From Sthenelais limicola (taxonomy: Eukaryota > Annelida > Polychaeta > Phyllodocida > Sigalionidae), in the NCBI GenBank assembly GCA_942159475.1, contig OW804098.1, positions 3,386,383 to 3,450,382 on the forward strand: a stretch of DNA of 64,000 bases, given 5' to 3'. The number at the start of each line of letters is the position of its first letter. The stretch's first letter is position 1. Of this stretch, positions 53,404 through 63,060 are shown piece after piece. Both the position numbers and the translations under genes were made by a program. Under the pieces are notes generated by a model, which made no database searches, was not told the DNA's origin, and saw nothing but the letters and a program-made list of their open reading frames with translations.

Positions 53404-56271
53404 TTATTGAATAAAGTAGTCATCATTCCATATTAGGGTGGACCTGGCTAAGTTTTTGAACCTTTGTTTATCTAGTACCAGATGGGCCATGGTTGGGAGA
53501 CGATTCCATGCATATGGGATTGTGTTAAGGGTTGATTTACGGATTTGTGCATTTTTTGGGGCAGGATGTTTTAGGATTTTTCTGCCTTCCATGAAGTTTC
53601 TCGTATATATAAGTCGTAAGTCTATGTTTCTGGGATCTTGCGCCTGCTTATGACCCATCTGGAGTAGATGTAGTCTCCTACGGTGTTTCAGAGGGAGGAG
53701 TTTCTTCTCTATGTGGAGGTCTCTGACACTTTCTCTAGTAGGGATACGATAAGTAATTTTTAAGATTCTATTCTGGAGGATTTGCAGTCTATGCAGATCA
53801 GCTGCCGAATGAGATTCGAGGAATATATCCGACTGGTCCAGAGTGGGTAGTACTATAACTTTATAAATCATAAGCATAGTTTTTTTCGGTATCATATCTT
53901 TTAACTTTGAAAACTGCCAACACTTGTAGCTTAAGGTACTTGTCATTTTTGTTATTTGCTCCTTGAATTTTAAGGAAGAGTCGACTATGGTGCCTAAGTA
54001 CTTGTATGTTTCTATATCCTCCAGTTCTGCATCTCCCAGTTTGATGACATGCTCGGGTAGTGCTGAAAGATTTTGGGCTTTCCATCTTGACCTAAGGACA
54101 GGCCTCGGGAATATGGTCTGGACCTTGGATTTATTATAGTTTAATGAAATTTTATACTTTTTACACCAACGACTCAAGGAGTCTAGGTCGGTTTGTAGCT
54201 TTTTTGTGGCTTCTTGTGTACTATGTTCAGAACTATAAATTATCGTATCATCTGCAAACATTTGGATTTTGCAATTTTCTATGAAATTAGGTAGATCGTT
54301 TATGTAAAGGTTGAACAGTACAGGTCCGAGGGTTGTCCCTTGCGGAACCCCACAGGTGACTGGAAGCTGCTTTGATTTAAGTTTATTGACATTTACTAGT
54401 TGTTTCCTGTTATGGAGGTAGTTATAGAACCATTCATATTCTTTACCCTCCACACCAAATGTCCTGAGTTTTTTCAGGAGGTGTTCGTGGTTTACAGTGT
54501 CGAAGGCCTTCCTTAGGTCAAGATAGGCTGCCCTTACAATATTGCCCTGATTGATTTGGGTGTATACTTCATTAAGGTATGCTAATAGAGCGTCTTGGGT
54601 CGACCTACCGGATCTGAATCCGAATTGGTGCTCATACAGTAGGTTGTTATTATCTAAGTGTTCTATTAGTTGCTTATAAGTTACTTTCTCTAGGATTTTG
54701 GCAGGTAACTGTATAGTGGATATGGGCCTATAGTTTCCTGGGTCGGTGCACTCTCCAGCTTTGAAAATTGGGGTGACTTTTGTTTCTTTCCATGCGTCTG
54801 GGATGGTAGAGGAGTTCTGGGTTAGTGTTATGAGCTTTTTAAATTCAGGGAGTAGTGTTAGTAGAGCTTGTTTTAAGATTCTAGTTGGGAGATTGTCAAT
54901 ACCTGAGGCCTTCGATGAAGGCATTTGCTTTATAATATTTCTCAGTTCCTGATCTTCTACTGTTGCGAAATGGAAAGTATTGTTTCGTTCTTGTGGCTCC
55001 ATTTGTTCACTCAACATTTCGTCTTCATGCTTTGAGAGTGGGGGGATTAAGTTAGCTAAGTCATTTCCGATGGAGGCAAAATACTCATTAAATTTATCTG
55101 GGACTTCAGCATTGGGTATTTGTGTACCGTTTGACTCTAACTTGATGTCCTCATGGTTTTGCTGTTTTTTGTTGTTTATTAGGGGGCCAAGTAATTTCCA
55201 GAATTTTTTTGGATTTTTTGTATTATTTTCAATTTGTTCTTTTACATAATTGTTTTTTAAGTTTCTAGCGTGGTGATTGATTCTATGCCTGAGTTGTTTT
55301 GCTTGGGCCATCATTCTAGGATCTTTCAATTTTTTTGCATCTTTGAATAGTTTATCCCTAGCCTTCATTTGGGCAAAGAGATCTCCAGTGATCCAGGGTT
55401 TCCTGGCTTTCACATTTTTATAATTACGAATGGGACATAGGTGGTTGGTTACTTCAAGGATTTTGTTAATCATTGTTTTCCAATATACATTTGGGTCAAG
55501 AGTGTCTAGTGATTGGTTCCAGTTGTGATTTCTTAGTTGTTGGGCATACTGCTCATCACTGAAGTTAGTGTAGGATCGGCAAGTAAAACTAATTCTTGGG
55601 TAGAACTCTTTTTGTTTTTTTAGCACTATTAGGGTGGGGAAATGGTCACTCAAGTTTGCTTCTAGCACTCCTACGGTTTTAACTATCTTGGAGTTGGTGT
55701 AAATAAGGTCAATACACGTTTCGGTGGTTGTAGTGGTGCGGGTGGGGATGTTGATATATTGTCTCAAGGAGGCACAGTGCTCTAGCGCTAGTAGTAGGGA
55801 TTTTTGTCTCGAGGGTGTTAAGTAGTTTACATTAAAGTCTCCCAGCATGACTATCTCCTCATTATCTTCATTATGTGAGAGGATTTGCTGGACGAGCTGT
55901 ATGGCGATTGGGAGGTCGCCATCTGGAGGGCGATAGATATTGTGGATTTTAATCCGTTTATTTTCATTTATCTTTATTTTCAATGTTTGGACTTCAATGT
56001 CTGGAGTGGAGATCGTTTGTGTGTCACCGACCCAGGTCGCCTCCAGGTTTTCTTTAACGTATACTGCTAGACCTCCTCCTCTTTTCTTACCGCTTTTCCT
56101 ATCAAGTCTTAGTATTTTATAACCTTTTATATTAACTAGGTCGTCATAGACTTTGTCGTTTAGCCAGGTCTCACCCACACAGATGATATCAAATTGTATT
56201 TTTTGCATAATTATTTCTAGTTCGTTTACTTTGTTTAATAAGCTTCTAATGTTTAAGCTCATGATTTTCAC
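53404..56271 (-). CDS. LINE ORF2: APE endonuclease and reverse transcriptase, intact
   Basis: This is an unbroken 955-codon frame. Its endonuclease shows MSLNIRSLLNKVNEL, CVGETWLN, MLGDFNVNY, CIDLIYTN and SDHFPTLIV in order. The RT shows NYRPISTIQLPAKILEK, YLDLRKAFDTVNHE, GVPQGTTLGPVLFNLY and MFADDTIIYSS. A C-terminal region ends YAWNRLPT...LIWNDDYFIQ, and a fragment of a related element carries the same end at 45088-45222. There is no RNase H and no terminal zinc knuckle. EN nicks the target and RT copies the RNA at the nick. All catalytic motifs look present, so this copy could supply enzyme in trans. Confidence 0.93.
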   Translation of the reverse strand: MKIMSLNIRSLLNKVNELEIIMQKIQFDIICVGETWLNDKVYDDLVNIKGYKILRLDRKSGKKRGGGLAVYVKENLEATWVGDTQTISTPDIEVQTLKIKINENKRIKIHNIYRPPDGDLPIAIQLVQQILSHNEDNEEIVMLGDFNVNYLTPSRQKSLLLALEHCASLRQYINIPTRTTTTTETCIDLIYTNSKIVKTVGVLEANLSDHFPTLIVLKKQKEFYPRISFTCRSYTNFSDEQYAQQLRNHNWNQSLDTLDPNVYWKTMINKILEVTNHLCPIRNYKNVKARKPWITGDLFAQMKARDKLFKDAKKLKDPRMMAQAKQLRHRINHHARNLKNNYVKEQIENNTKNPKKFWKLLGPLINNKKQQNHEDIKLESNGTQIPNAEVPDKFNEYFASIGNDLANLIPPLSKHEDEMLSEQMEPQERNNTFHFATVEDQELRNIIKQMPSSKASGIDNLPTRILKQALLTLLPEFKKLITLTQNSSTIPDAWKETKVTPIFKAGECTDPGNYRPISTIQLPAKILEKVTYKQLIEHLDNNNLLYEHQFGFRSGRSTQDALLAYLNEVYTQINQGNIVRAAYLDLRKAFDTVNHEHLLKKLRTFGVEGKEYEWFYNYLHNRKQLVNVNKLKSKQLPVTCGVPQGTTLGPVLFNLYINDLPNFIENCKIQMFADDTIIYSSEHSTQEATKKLQTDLDSLSRWCKKYKISLNYNKSKVQTIFPRPVLRSRWKAQNLSALPEHVIKLGDAELEDIETYKYLGTIVDSSLKFKEQITKMTSTLSYKCWQFSKLKDMIPKKTMLMIYKVIVLPTLDQSDIFLESHSAADLHRLQILQNRILKITYRIPTRESVRDLHIEKKLLPLKHRRRLHLLQMGHKQAQDPRNIDLRLIYTRNFMEGRKILKHPAPKNAQIRKSTLNTIPYAWNRLPTMAHLVLDKQRFKNLARSTLIWNDDYFIQ

Positions 56272-57177
56272 TCCTTTAAGTTCTTTAAAAAACTCATCTT
56301 GATCGAGTGTAACATTTACATTCTTTATTGGACTTTGATTTTTTTCGCTCGTGCCTCTGTAGATGGTGTGCGAGGCTTGCTGGGTTTTTACTGCCCAGTC
56401 GTATTACAATTTACAGTGGAGGTGTTACTCAATATTGAGTAAATTTTGGTTTGTAATATTTTCACCGAGAATCATAACTAAGATATTGCATATACTGTGT
56501 TTTTCCTTGGACGGATGTTTTCACTCTATGAACATATATACATCAGCGGAGGTAATAAACATATAACTTCGCTTAACACATCTTAACTAACAGCATCATT
56601 ATCACTACAGCAGGCCGCTGTATATGCCACTAGGGTGGCTGGGGTAATGTAACAACTAGCTCACTTTCTCACATGTGTACCCTAATCTGGTTGTACAGTA
56701 TAGACTTGTGTACTTTTAGGGGTGACTATGCACCGGGTAATTACTAAGCTATAATAATACTCATATTTGCATAGCAACTGCTATATTCAAATGTATGGTC
56801 AAGCCATATCCGATCTATTACCTTACTCTTAAAGATAGTTATTTTTATCACACTTGAAGTTTTACTTCGTTAGGATAGGCGGCTAATTAACAGTGTTAAT
56901 ACCTTAATGTGCGTATGTGTCAGACAATGTAAATGTCTTGAACTTATAATATGGGGTATACCCGTTGGTAGTTATTACGATTGTTCAGCTTCCAGTTCAG
57001 GACGTTGGCTTGGTTGTTGGGTGATAAGTAAGTAACTGCCAGTCGGGCAATAAGGTGAATAGATTGTTAGTTAAGTTGATAGGAGTCTTCTATGAAGGCT
57101 CCTATAATTGAAACGTGTACTTATCAGTCTGCTGGTCATGTTGGTCGTGAACGCTGCCCATAGCCTTGGAGATTGGT
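56272..57177 (-). other. 906-bp spacer between SGNH ORF and ORF2
   Basis: This spacer is non-coding on the LINE strand. No frame with recognisable features was found. It is long for a LINE inter-ORF gap, so ORF2 may depend on internal initiation or a separate transcript. That is inference only. Confidence 0.4.
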
Positions 57178-57822
57178 TCAATTGTTCTTAGTAATGTGTT
57201 TGCCGAGCTGGCGCGCCCATCTTCGGAGTCCTTCGTCAGAAAGATGACATCCGTCAATATCAAGTTTTAGGTAGTGGTTGGATTTGACGCCCTTGTTATT
57301 ATGGTGTATATAATCATGTAGGGGCGGTGTTGAGAAGCCATTCTGGTCATTTTTCCCAACGATCTGCCTGTTGACTTGGATGATTGTTGCGTCTAATTGG
57401 GGTTGGGTGGCTTCCCTGGCCGCTGGGTTTCTGGTGTTGTACCAGGAAAGGTCCATTCCAGTTAGTGTACAGAAGATGGTCTTGGTGGTAAATGGGTAAA
57501 CAGTATGCTCGATGTGATTTTGTACCCAGTCCATGTCTTCCATGAAGACAGTGGTTGCCTTCTCGGCGGTCAGGTGGGCGAGTCGTACTATTCCCTCCTC
57601 CTTTTTCGTGATAGTACACAGGCCGGCAGTGAGGTAGATTGCTGATGGTTTTTGTATGAATATGTCGTTGGCAGCTAGGTGGGCAGTCATTTTTAGTGAG
57701 GCTCCCGAGTATGACTTGACTATAGTTCTACAGTACAGGTGGTTGGGAACATGCGGCTGTAGGTAGGGCGCGAGGAATCGCACCCTCGAGTCGCCCAATA
57801 TCATAATAGGTCGGGCCGGCAT
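57178..57822 (-). CDS. SGNH/GDSL hydrolase-like protein of the LINE
   Basis: The frame has 214 codons. The N-terminus MPARPIMILGDSRVRF has the block-I GDS motif (Ser12). SYSGAS supplies a block-II-like Gly, LTAGLCTITK resembles the block-III Gly/Asn region, and DIDGCHLSDEG near the C-terminus has the D-x2-H pair (Asp190, His193) expected of the catalytic dyad. Esterase domains of this type are known in ORF1 proteins of some CR1-group LINEs. Here the domain is its own ORF, about 90 bases after the ORF1 stop. Substrate and role are unknown; lipid or membrane association has been suggested for the family. The block-III Asn looks weak, so activity is uncertain. Confidence 0.75.
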   Translation of the reverse strand: MPARPIMILGDSRVRFLAPYLQPHVPNHLYCRTIVKSYSGASLKMTAHLAANDIFIQKPSAIYLTAGLCTITKKEEGIVRLAHLTAEKATTVFMEDMDWVQNHIEHTVYPFTTKTIFCTLTGMDLSWYNTRNPAAREATQPQLDATIIQVNRQIVGKNDQNGFSTPPLHDYIHHNNKGVKSNHYLKLDIDGCHLSDEGLRRWARQLGKHITKNN

Positions 57823-57911
57823 TTTTGCTATAGTCTTGGTTTGGCGTACGGTTACGTTGTGAGTAGGTGAGCTACGTGGCCTGCAAGTAAATGAATGTTA
57901 TGATACAGTCA

Positions 57912-60900
57912 TCAAGGTGTGAAATGTTGTTTTAGCTCGAGTAAAATTTCACCGAACTGATTTTTGCCTGGGATGTGGACCGCTGGGTTGAATGCCGGGT
58001 CGTTGAGCTTATGCCCCGTGCCCCATTTTTTATCTGCGGTCATTTCATAGAAATGGTCATATTGCGAGTCTACAAGCTTTTGCCGTAAGTCATCATGCTG
58101 CTGAAACTTAAACCCCGTTATTTCTTTCAAAACACCCCTCTCACCTTGATACCATTGAGGTCCTGGGACAATCTGTGCGCCTTTCTTTTTGATCTCGTAA
58201 GGATTAGTTAGAGACAGAATGTCGGTCGCTAGTTTGGTATTCTTTGGCGTATCAGAGGAGAGAGCTTTGGTGTGTTGAAACGCCTGTTCAACGGAACAAT
58301 ATTCAGTATCATTATAATTAACCCTTTAAGGGCAGAGGGTCTGATAAGGGAGGTTGTCTTTTAAATTGTCCCTTATTGTGGCCGTACCAAGCATTATAAA
58401 AACGAAAAAATCTTTTTAATACGCCAAATATTAGTGAAGTTATAGTCTTTCAAAGTTGCCTGCCTGTTAAATTTTGAGCTAAACTACTTAGCCTAAGTGA
58501 CTTTTTAAAAGGAGATAGATGATGTAAAAGGCAATGATGTCCAGACAGTGAAAATTAATCAGGACAATGCCACATAGTCTTTTTATCACCATTTTGCTGT
58601 AAGAAATGCGATTTGTACTGAGTAAATTGCACATGAACCTAAATTTTCTGCTCTACTTGTTATGAGTTGTAATTTAGAAATTTCATGTTTTATGTCACCA
58701 TAGCAACCATTTACCAGGTATACACCTTTTCAATTGAAAAAAACGGGCTGTTTGGTTGCCATGGAAACCATTCTAAAGGAACCATTTTCAAAATCTATCA
58801 ACTTTTACGACCATTCATTTTATTCAGCATGAAAAACTGAATGAATGGCATTTTTTCAAAAAAATAAATTTAGATTTAGTTTTTTTCCAATTTAAGAATG
58901 AATATTGCATAAATAGAGTTATAATTCTTCCAATTTAGCCACAATCTATTATGGACACCAAATTTTCTGCATCTACCAGGCACAAGAACATTTTTTTGAT
59001 TATTGGTCCTTACAACATTTGGAACACATTGACATAGGAGGAAGAGGGTAAAATAGCAGGTTTTATTAAATGAATAGCATGTCTTATAGGCAATATTATG
59101 GGGAAAATGACCCAAATAATAGTGCATAAATGCACTACTCGCCCTGTATGATAGAATTCACCTCTAAAAATAAAAGAAAAAAGAAATTTTATTCTACAGG
59201 AGTGATGCCATTTTATAGATACTTAACCAATACCCTACTCATGAGGAGCTAATTGCTGCACCAACTTCCACAACTGTTTACTAATGGTAACTATGGATGG
59301 GATATGTTGCTTAGTGACTAATATGTACATAGATAAATTACAACAACTCCATTTCACTCATTGGGATTAATTCAGACATGTGATTGCTTTTAAAATGCTA
59401 TTTTTCAACTGGATTGTCCACAAGGGGCTGATTCTCCATAGAATTTCATTTGTGACCATGGAAATGCCTCGTTGCTAAGCAACCAAGGCAGATAGAACAA
59501 TTTCAAGGATACCATTGAATTCCTTGGGGTCAATTTAGTGGGGGAAGGTGTCATCAAAATCAAAATATCCCTAAAACTAATGAAGATATGGGCCGATTAC
59601 TTCTCAGCCAATCAGATTTCAGCTAATTTGCATAAATAGGGCCCAAAATGGCCGAAATATTGAAAATAAAAAATGCCAGGCAATCTCATTGTTTTCAGCA
59701 CCCTTGAAAACCCCTATATCAATTGAGAAAATAAAATAAACATTGATATTTAAAAAAATGGCCATAAGGCCCTGGACTACTGATAGGGTTAATCTTACAG
59801 GGGTAGAAATTGGACAAGTAAACCAAGTCGCCTTGGATTCCGATCGCTTTTGTACCTGGAAACTCTTGTAGTTTCGCATTCGAGGGTCTAGCTCCGTTGG
59901 GCAGCTTTTCTAGGTCATTGACCCCGTAGGTAATACCCTTGTAGATCAATGACGTCATGCGCACGTTTGGGGGGTTTTCCTTGTCGATGGCTGCAAGGAG
60001 TTTCCCACTCTTCCGGATCTTCCCGCTTTGTTTCTGAAGTATTTCAGGTACATCGCGGTTGATCCAAAGGTTTGCATTATTGGCGTGGCGTTTGATATCT
60101 GGGGCTCTGCGTAGGACCTTGTCTTTCATTGAAATGGAGAGGAGGGTGACGAGGATGGGACGAGGTTTCCTGGGGTTTTCTTTCCCCAATCGGTATGCTA
60201 TGTCAATATCATCGGCATCAAAGTCGTTGACGGCCATTGAGAAGAGGTCTGCGAGTTTCTGAGATAGGGACTCATTTCGTTCTTCTGGGATCCCATCCAC
60301 TGTTAGATTTAATTTCCTGGTTTTTAGGTCTAGGAATTCGCAACGTTCAGTTAAACGATCTAACTGGTCTTGTAGTTTTGATCGCTCTTGCTTTGATTTT
60401 TCTAGCTCGCTTTGCATTTGGTCTTGCCTGTCTGTCATCGCATCCAGGTCACCGTTATTGGGCCCTGGGGCGGTGGGCGTGGCAGCTTGCAGTGGTTGTT
60501 GCGGGAGTTGTGCTAGTATATTATCTTTTAGTTGTGGTTGGACTTTATCCTTAAATAAGTCTATTAGACTTTTTTCATCAACTTTTTGCTCGACGTCTTT
60601 AACCCTTTTTTGGATAGCTTCGATTTTCTCCTTATTTGATTTCTTGAATGAGTCAAAACCGTCAGTAAAAGCTCTGATTTCTGCTTTTATTGCGTCTGTT
60701 TGTTGGGCCATGGCAATTTCATTATGTTTCTTCAATTCATCTAGGTAAGTTGCTAGTGTTGCTGTATTTTGTTCCTTCATTGAAGTCAAATGATTATTGA
60801 GCATTAGTTGCAAACTAGAGGTGTTTGAAATTTGGTCTTTGGATTTGTGATCACTGGGATCAGCTGCTAGGTCATTTTCTTGGCCTATTACTTGTGCATG

Positions 60901-61245
60901 GCCTGGGGCAGAAGCAACCGCAGGTGCAGGTTGCTGTTCTGCTTCTTGGCCTAGTTTTTGGGCCGACATTGTTTGTATATTGTGTTCGTCGCGGTCTAGT
61001 GATTCAGTGCCTGGCGACCTTGACCTTTGTTTATCACAAGAATTGTTATTATCTATATCAATAATCGTAGGATCGGATTTGCTACTACTACGTGTTGCTC
61101 TTTTAGTATTTAGGGAATCAGAATTATCAATATTTTGCTCACTGAGTGTCCATTTGAGTTTGTTTTGAAGGCGTTGGAGGGCTGGTTTGGTCACCGGCGT
61201 TCCCGCGGCGTCCCCGGACGATATTGGGGGATGCGATGTATTCAT
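57912..61245 (-). pseudogene. LINE ORF1 with C-terminal NADAR domain, split by a MITE
   Basis: Translation starts at ATG 61245. Ser/Asn/Gln-rich sequence is followed by coiled coils (about 150-235 and 280-325). An RRM-like region starts at about residue 330 (LNLTVDGIPEERNESLSQKL, then DIDIAYRLG), followed by the usual basic ORF1 C-terminal domain. A NADAR domain begins at about residue 470: LSNFYPCKI, then the frame hits the TTAA-flanked MITE at 58318-59792. On the far side NADAR continues with YCSVEQAFQHTKAL, FYEMTADKKWGTG and PGKNQFGEILLELK, ending in a stop at 57912. The coding parts total 1863 bases, exactly 621 codons counting one TTAA, so the frame was intact before insertion. With the MITE present the protein is cut early in NADAR. 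ORF1 proteins coat LINE RNA. Confidence 0.88.
58318..59792. mobile_element. piggyBac-like MITE, 1.47 kb, TTAA target
   Basis: TTAA flanks both ends (58318-58321 and 59789-59792). Termini are CCCTTTAAGGGCAGAGGGTC on the left and, inverted, CCCTATCAGTAGTCCAGGGC on the right. CCC ends and TTAA duplication are hallmarks of piggyBac-type elements. The interior has no transposase. It has several X-box-like words: 58694-58708, 58755-58768, 59453-59466 and 59471-59483. It interrupts ORF1 of the LINE within its NADAR domain. Confidence 0.8.
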
Positions 61246-62552
61246 TGACTATTTTGTATCAGAAATCCTTTTGAGGTTGATCCTGTCAATTCCTATTTGG
61301 TTCATTGGATTCTCGGTAACAAACCTATTTGTTTCTCCTAGTTTGGTGCTTTTTGCATGTTGGAGATCGTAATCCTGGGCAGTAATATTGCTCACCTACT
61401 CACATATACGTTGGCGACGAGCGACGCCATATTCATATTCATATTCATATTATATCTCTCTAACATATACATAATATTAGAACCTTTATCCTTGCAGATT
61501 TTGCTTCTAAATACTTAAACAGAACAGGAACAATCAATACAAATATTCGAATCAACTTAAAAAGATAAAAACAAGGGTAATAAATAATATACATATTCTA
61601 AATACAGTGAGTAATATAATGTGTATGGGCAGAGGGTCAAAGACCTGTCAGCCTTACCGCTACCATTATGATTACCATTACTGAATGGTTATTTGGCTGT
61701 AACTTTTCTTCTAGTTAGAATATTTTCACAAACTAAAAACTGTTATCACCCTTATGTCGAGACCTTTCAAGTACAAAATAGTTCAATACATTATGTGCAT
61801 ATTTGTGTTATTTATTTCTAATTTAAATACTCATTTATGTAGAAATATGTACCATTATTCGGTGCCCTTATCATCATTATTTTTCATGATTTTCCATGAT
61901 TTTGTGACGGCACACAACATTACCTCCCCATAGCAATGTTTGTATATGAGAGTTCCCTGAAATTATTATATTGTATTTATAGTATATAAAATTAATCTAA
62001 TGTGACGTTTTAGACACAAGTCCATACTGGGAAAAACATTAGTGTCTGGTAAAATGTTCTCACCTTTTAAATCGAATGTCTTTCCACACTATTTACATTT
62101 ATAATTATTATGTCTCTTTGTTAGGCAATGCTAAGAAGTAAAGCTGAAAATATAACCTTAATTTCCAGCTTGATTTGTGATCAATTTATAAACATTTACT
62201 GTCATTATTCATATTTTATCAATTTCAATTATCAGTCTTTCCCTATGCATATTATATGCTATGGTGGCAAATAAAATGAAAATATTTAATTAACTTGTAT
62301 TTTATTATCTTATTCATGTAGCGTGATGGCACACGACATGCTATTTTTGGCATTTTTTTCTTATTTGGGAGCTATTTTTCAACCCCCTGTAAAAAAATAG
62401 CTAATATTCACAATGGTTCCATACTTGGTAGTTCAATGCGCATATATATAAGGTTGATAAAAAAATACTAATAAAATAATAAATTTTGGGTACCCAGGGG
62501 GGGGGGGGTCTCGGGGGCCAAATGTTGTCAAATTGGTGGAATTGGCCATATA

Positions 62553-63060
62553 TATTGCTGCAGAATCATAATAGGGGGTTATCTGGGGAAATTAATTCTA
62601 CATAACTTGCATCCAATTATAAGAGTTTGGTCATCTAGCGAATCGCCTTTTGCGATTCAGGAGCAACTCGTTTTCAGAGTCGGGTTTTATCAAACATAAT
62701 TATTGCTTTATTAACGAATCGCCTCACGATTCGTTCTGAGTCGCCTGAGACTCTGTAGTGATTCGCTTTTGTTGTCTAAGACTCTGGCCTGCTTTAGGTC
62801 CGCGTTTTGTGTATAAATATGAGTGATTATGTGATTTGGTTCATAATAAACCTGGCTGTCTGTGAAGCACCTTGTTTGTTCCCTTGCTCGAAGAAGATTA
62901 TCACACTAGAAGACGAGAATACCAGTAGAAGCCGAGAATTATCGATACTATCTTTAATCAGAGACTTAGCTATAACACGCCTCTCCGAATCGCCTAAACT
63001 ATATCTCAGAATCGTCTACGTTTAAACTGGTAAACTACTCAGATCCACGAGAACACCACC
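62553..63060 (+). promoter_or_regulatory. LTR-like or promoter-like region with GATTCG words
   Basis: CGAATCGCC, GCGATTC, CGATTCG and GAGTC words cluster at 62637-62770 and again near 62985-63015. A TATA-like GTATAAATATG at about 62812 is followed some 35 bases later by ATAATAAACC. This spacing resembles the U3-R part of an LTR, but no partner LTR, PBS or gag is visible. Confidence 0.3.

Larger units (their letters stand above)
53110..61427 (-). mobile_element. CR1-like LINE with NADAR ORF1, SGNH ORF and intact ORF2
   Basis: Read on the minus strand, the order is a 5' leader (about 61427-61246), then ORF1 (61245 to 57912, split by a MITE). A separate SGNH-like ORF (57822-57178) and a 906-bp spacer follow, then ORF2 (56271-53404), a short 3' UTR and a (TTCTA)n tail (about 53133-53110). 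Three ORFs, an SGNH esterase and a short-repeat tail instead of poly(A) fit CR1-group LINEs as I know them. The element is full length and interrupts an older TIR element. Target duplications could not be defined: the 5' end abuts an ATTCAT repeat. Confidence 0.88.
52317..62552. mobile_element. TIR element with GTCGTGTGCCRTCACG words, split by a LINE
   Basis: ATATGGCCAATTCCACCAAT, continuing TTGACAACATTTGGCCCCC, at 52317 is matched inverted at 62515-62550. Between the ends, words such as GTCGTGTGCCATCACG occur at about 52658, 52855, 53045 and 53065 on the left. Their complements GTGACGGCACACAACA and GTGATGGCACACGACA occur at about 61905 and 62325 on the right. The CR1-like LINE (53110-61427) lies between these arms, so the original element was about 1.9 kb. 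The arms 52360-53100 and 61455-62510 are otherwise AT-rich and non-coding. Confidence 0.75.

Noticed and set aside
62807..63025. 72-codon frame as a gene
   Set aside because: It overlaps TATA and polyadenylation-like signals of an LTR-like region and has no recognisable domain.
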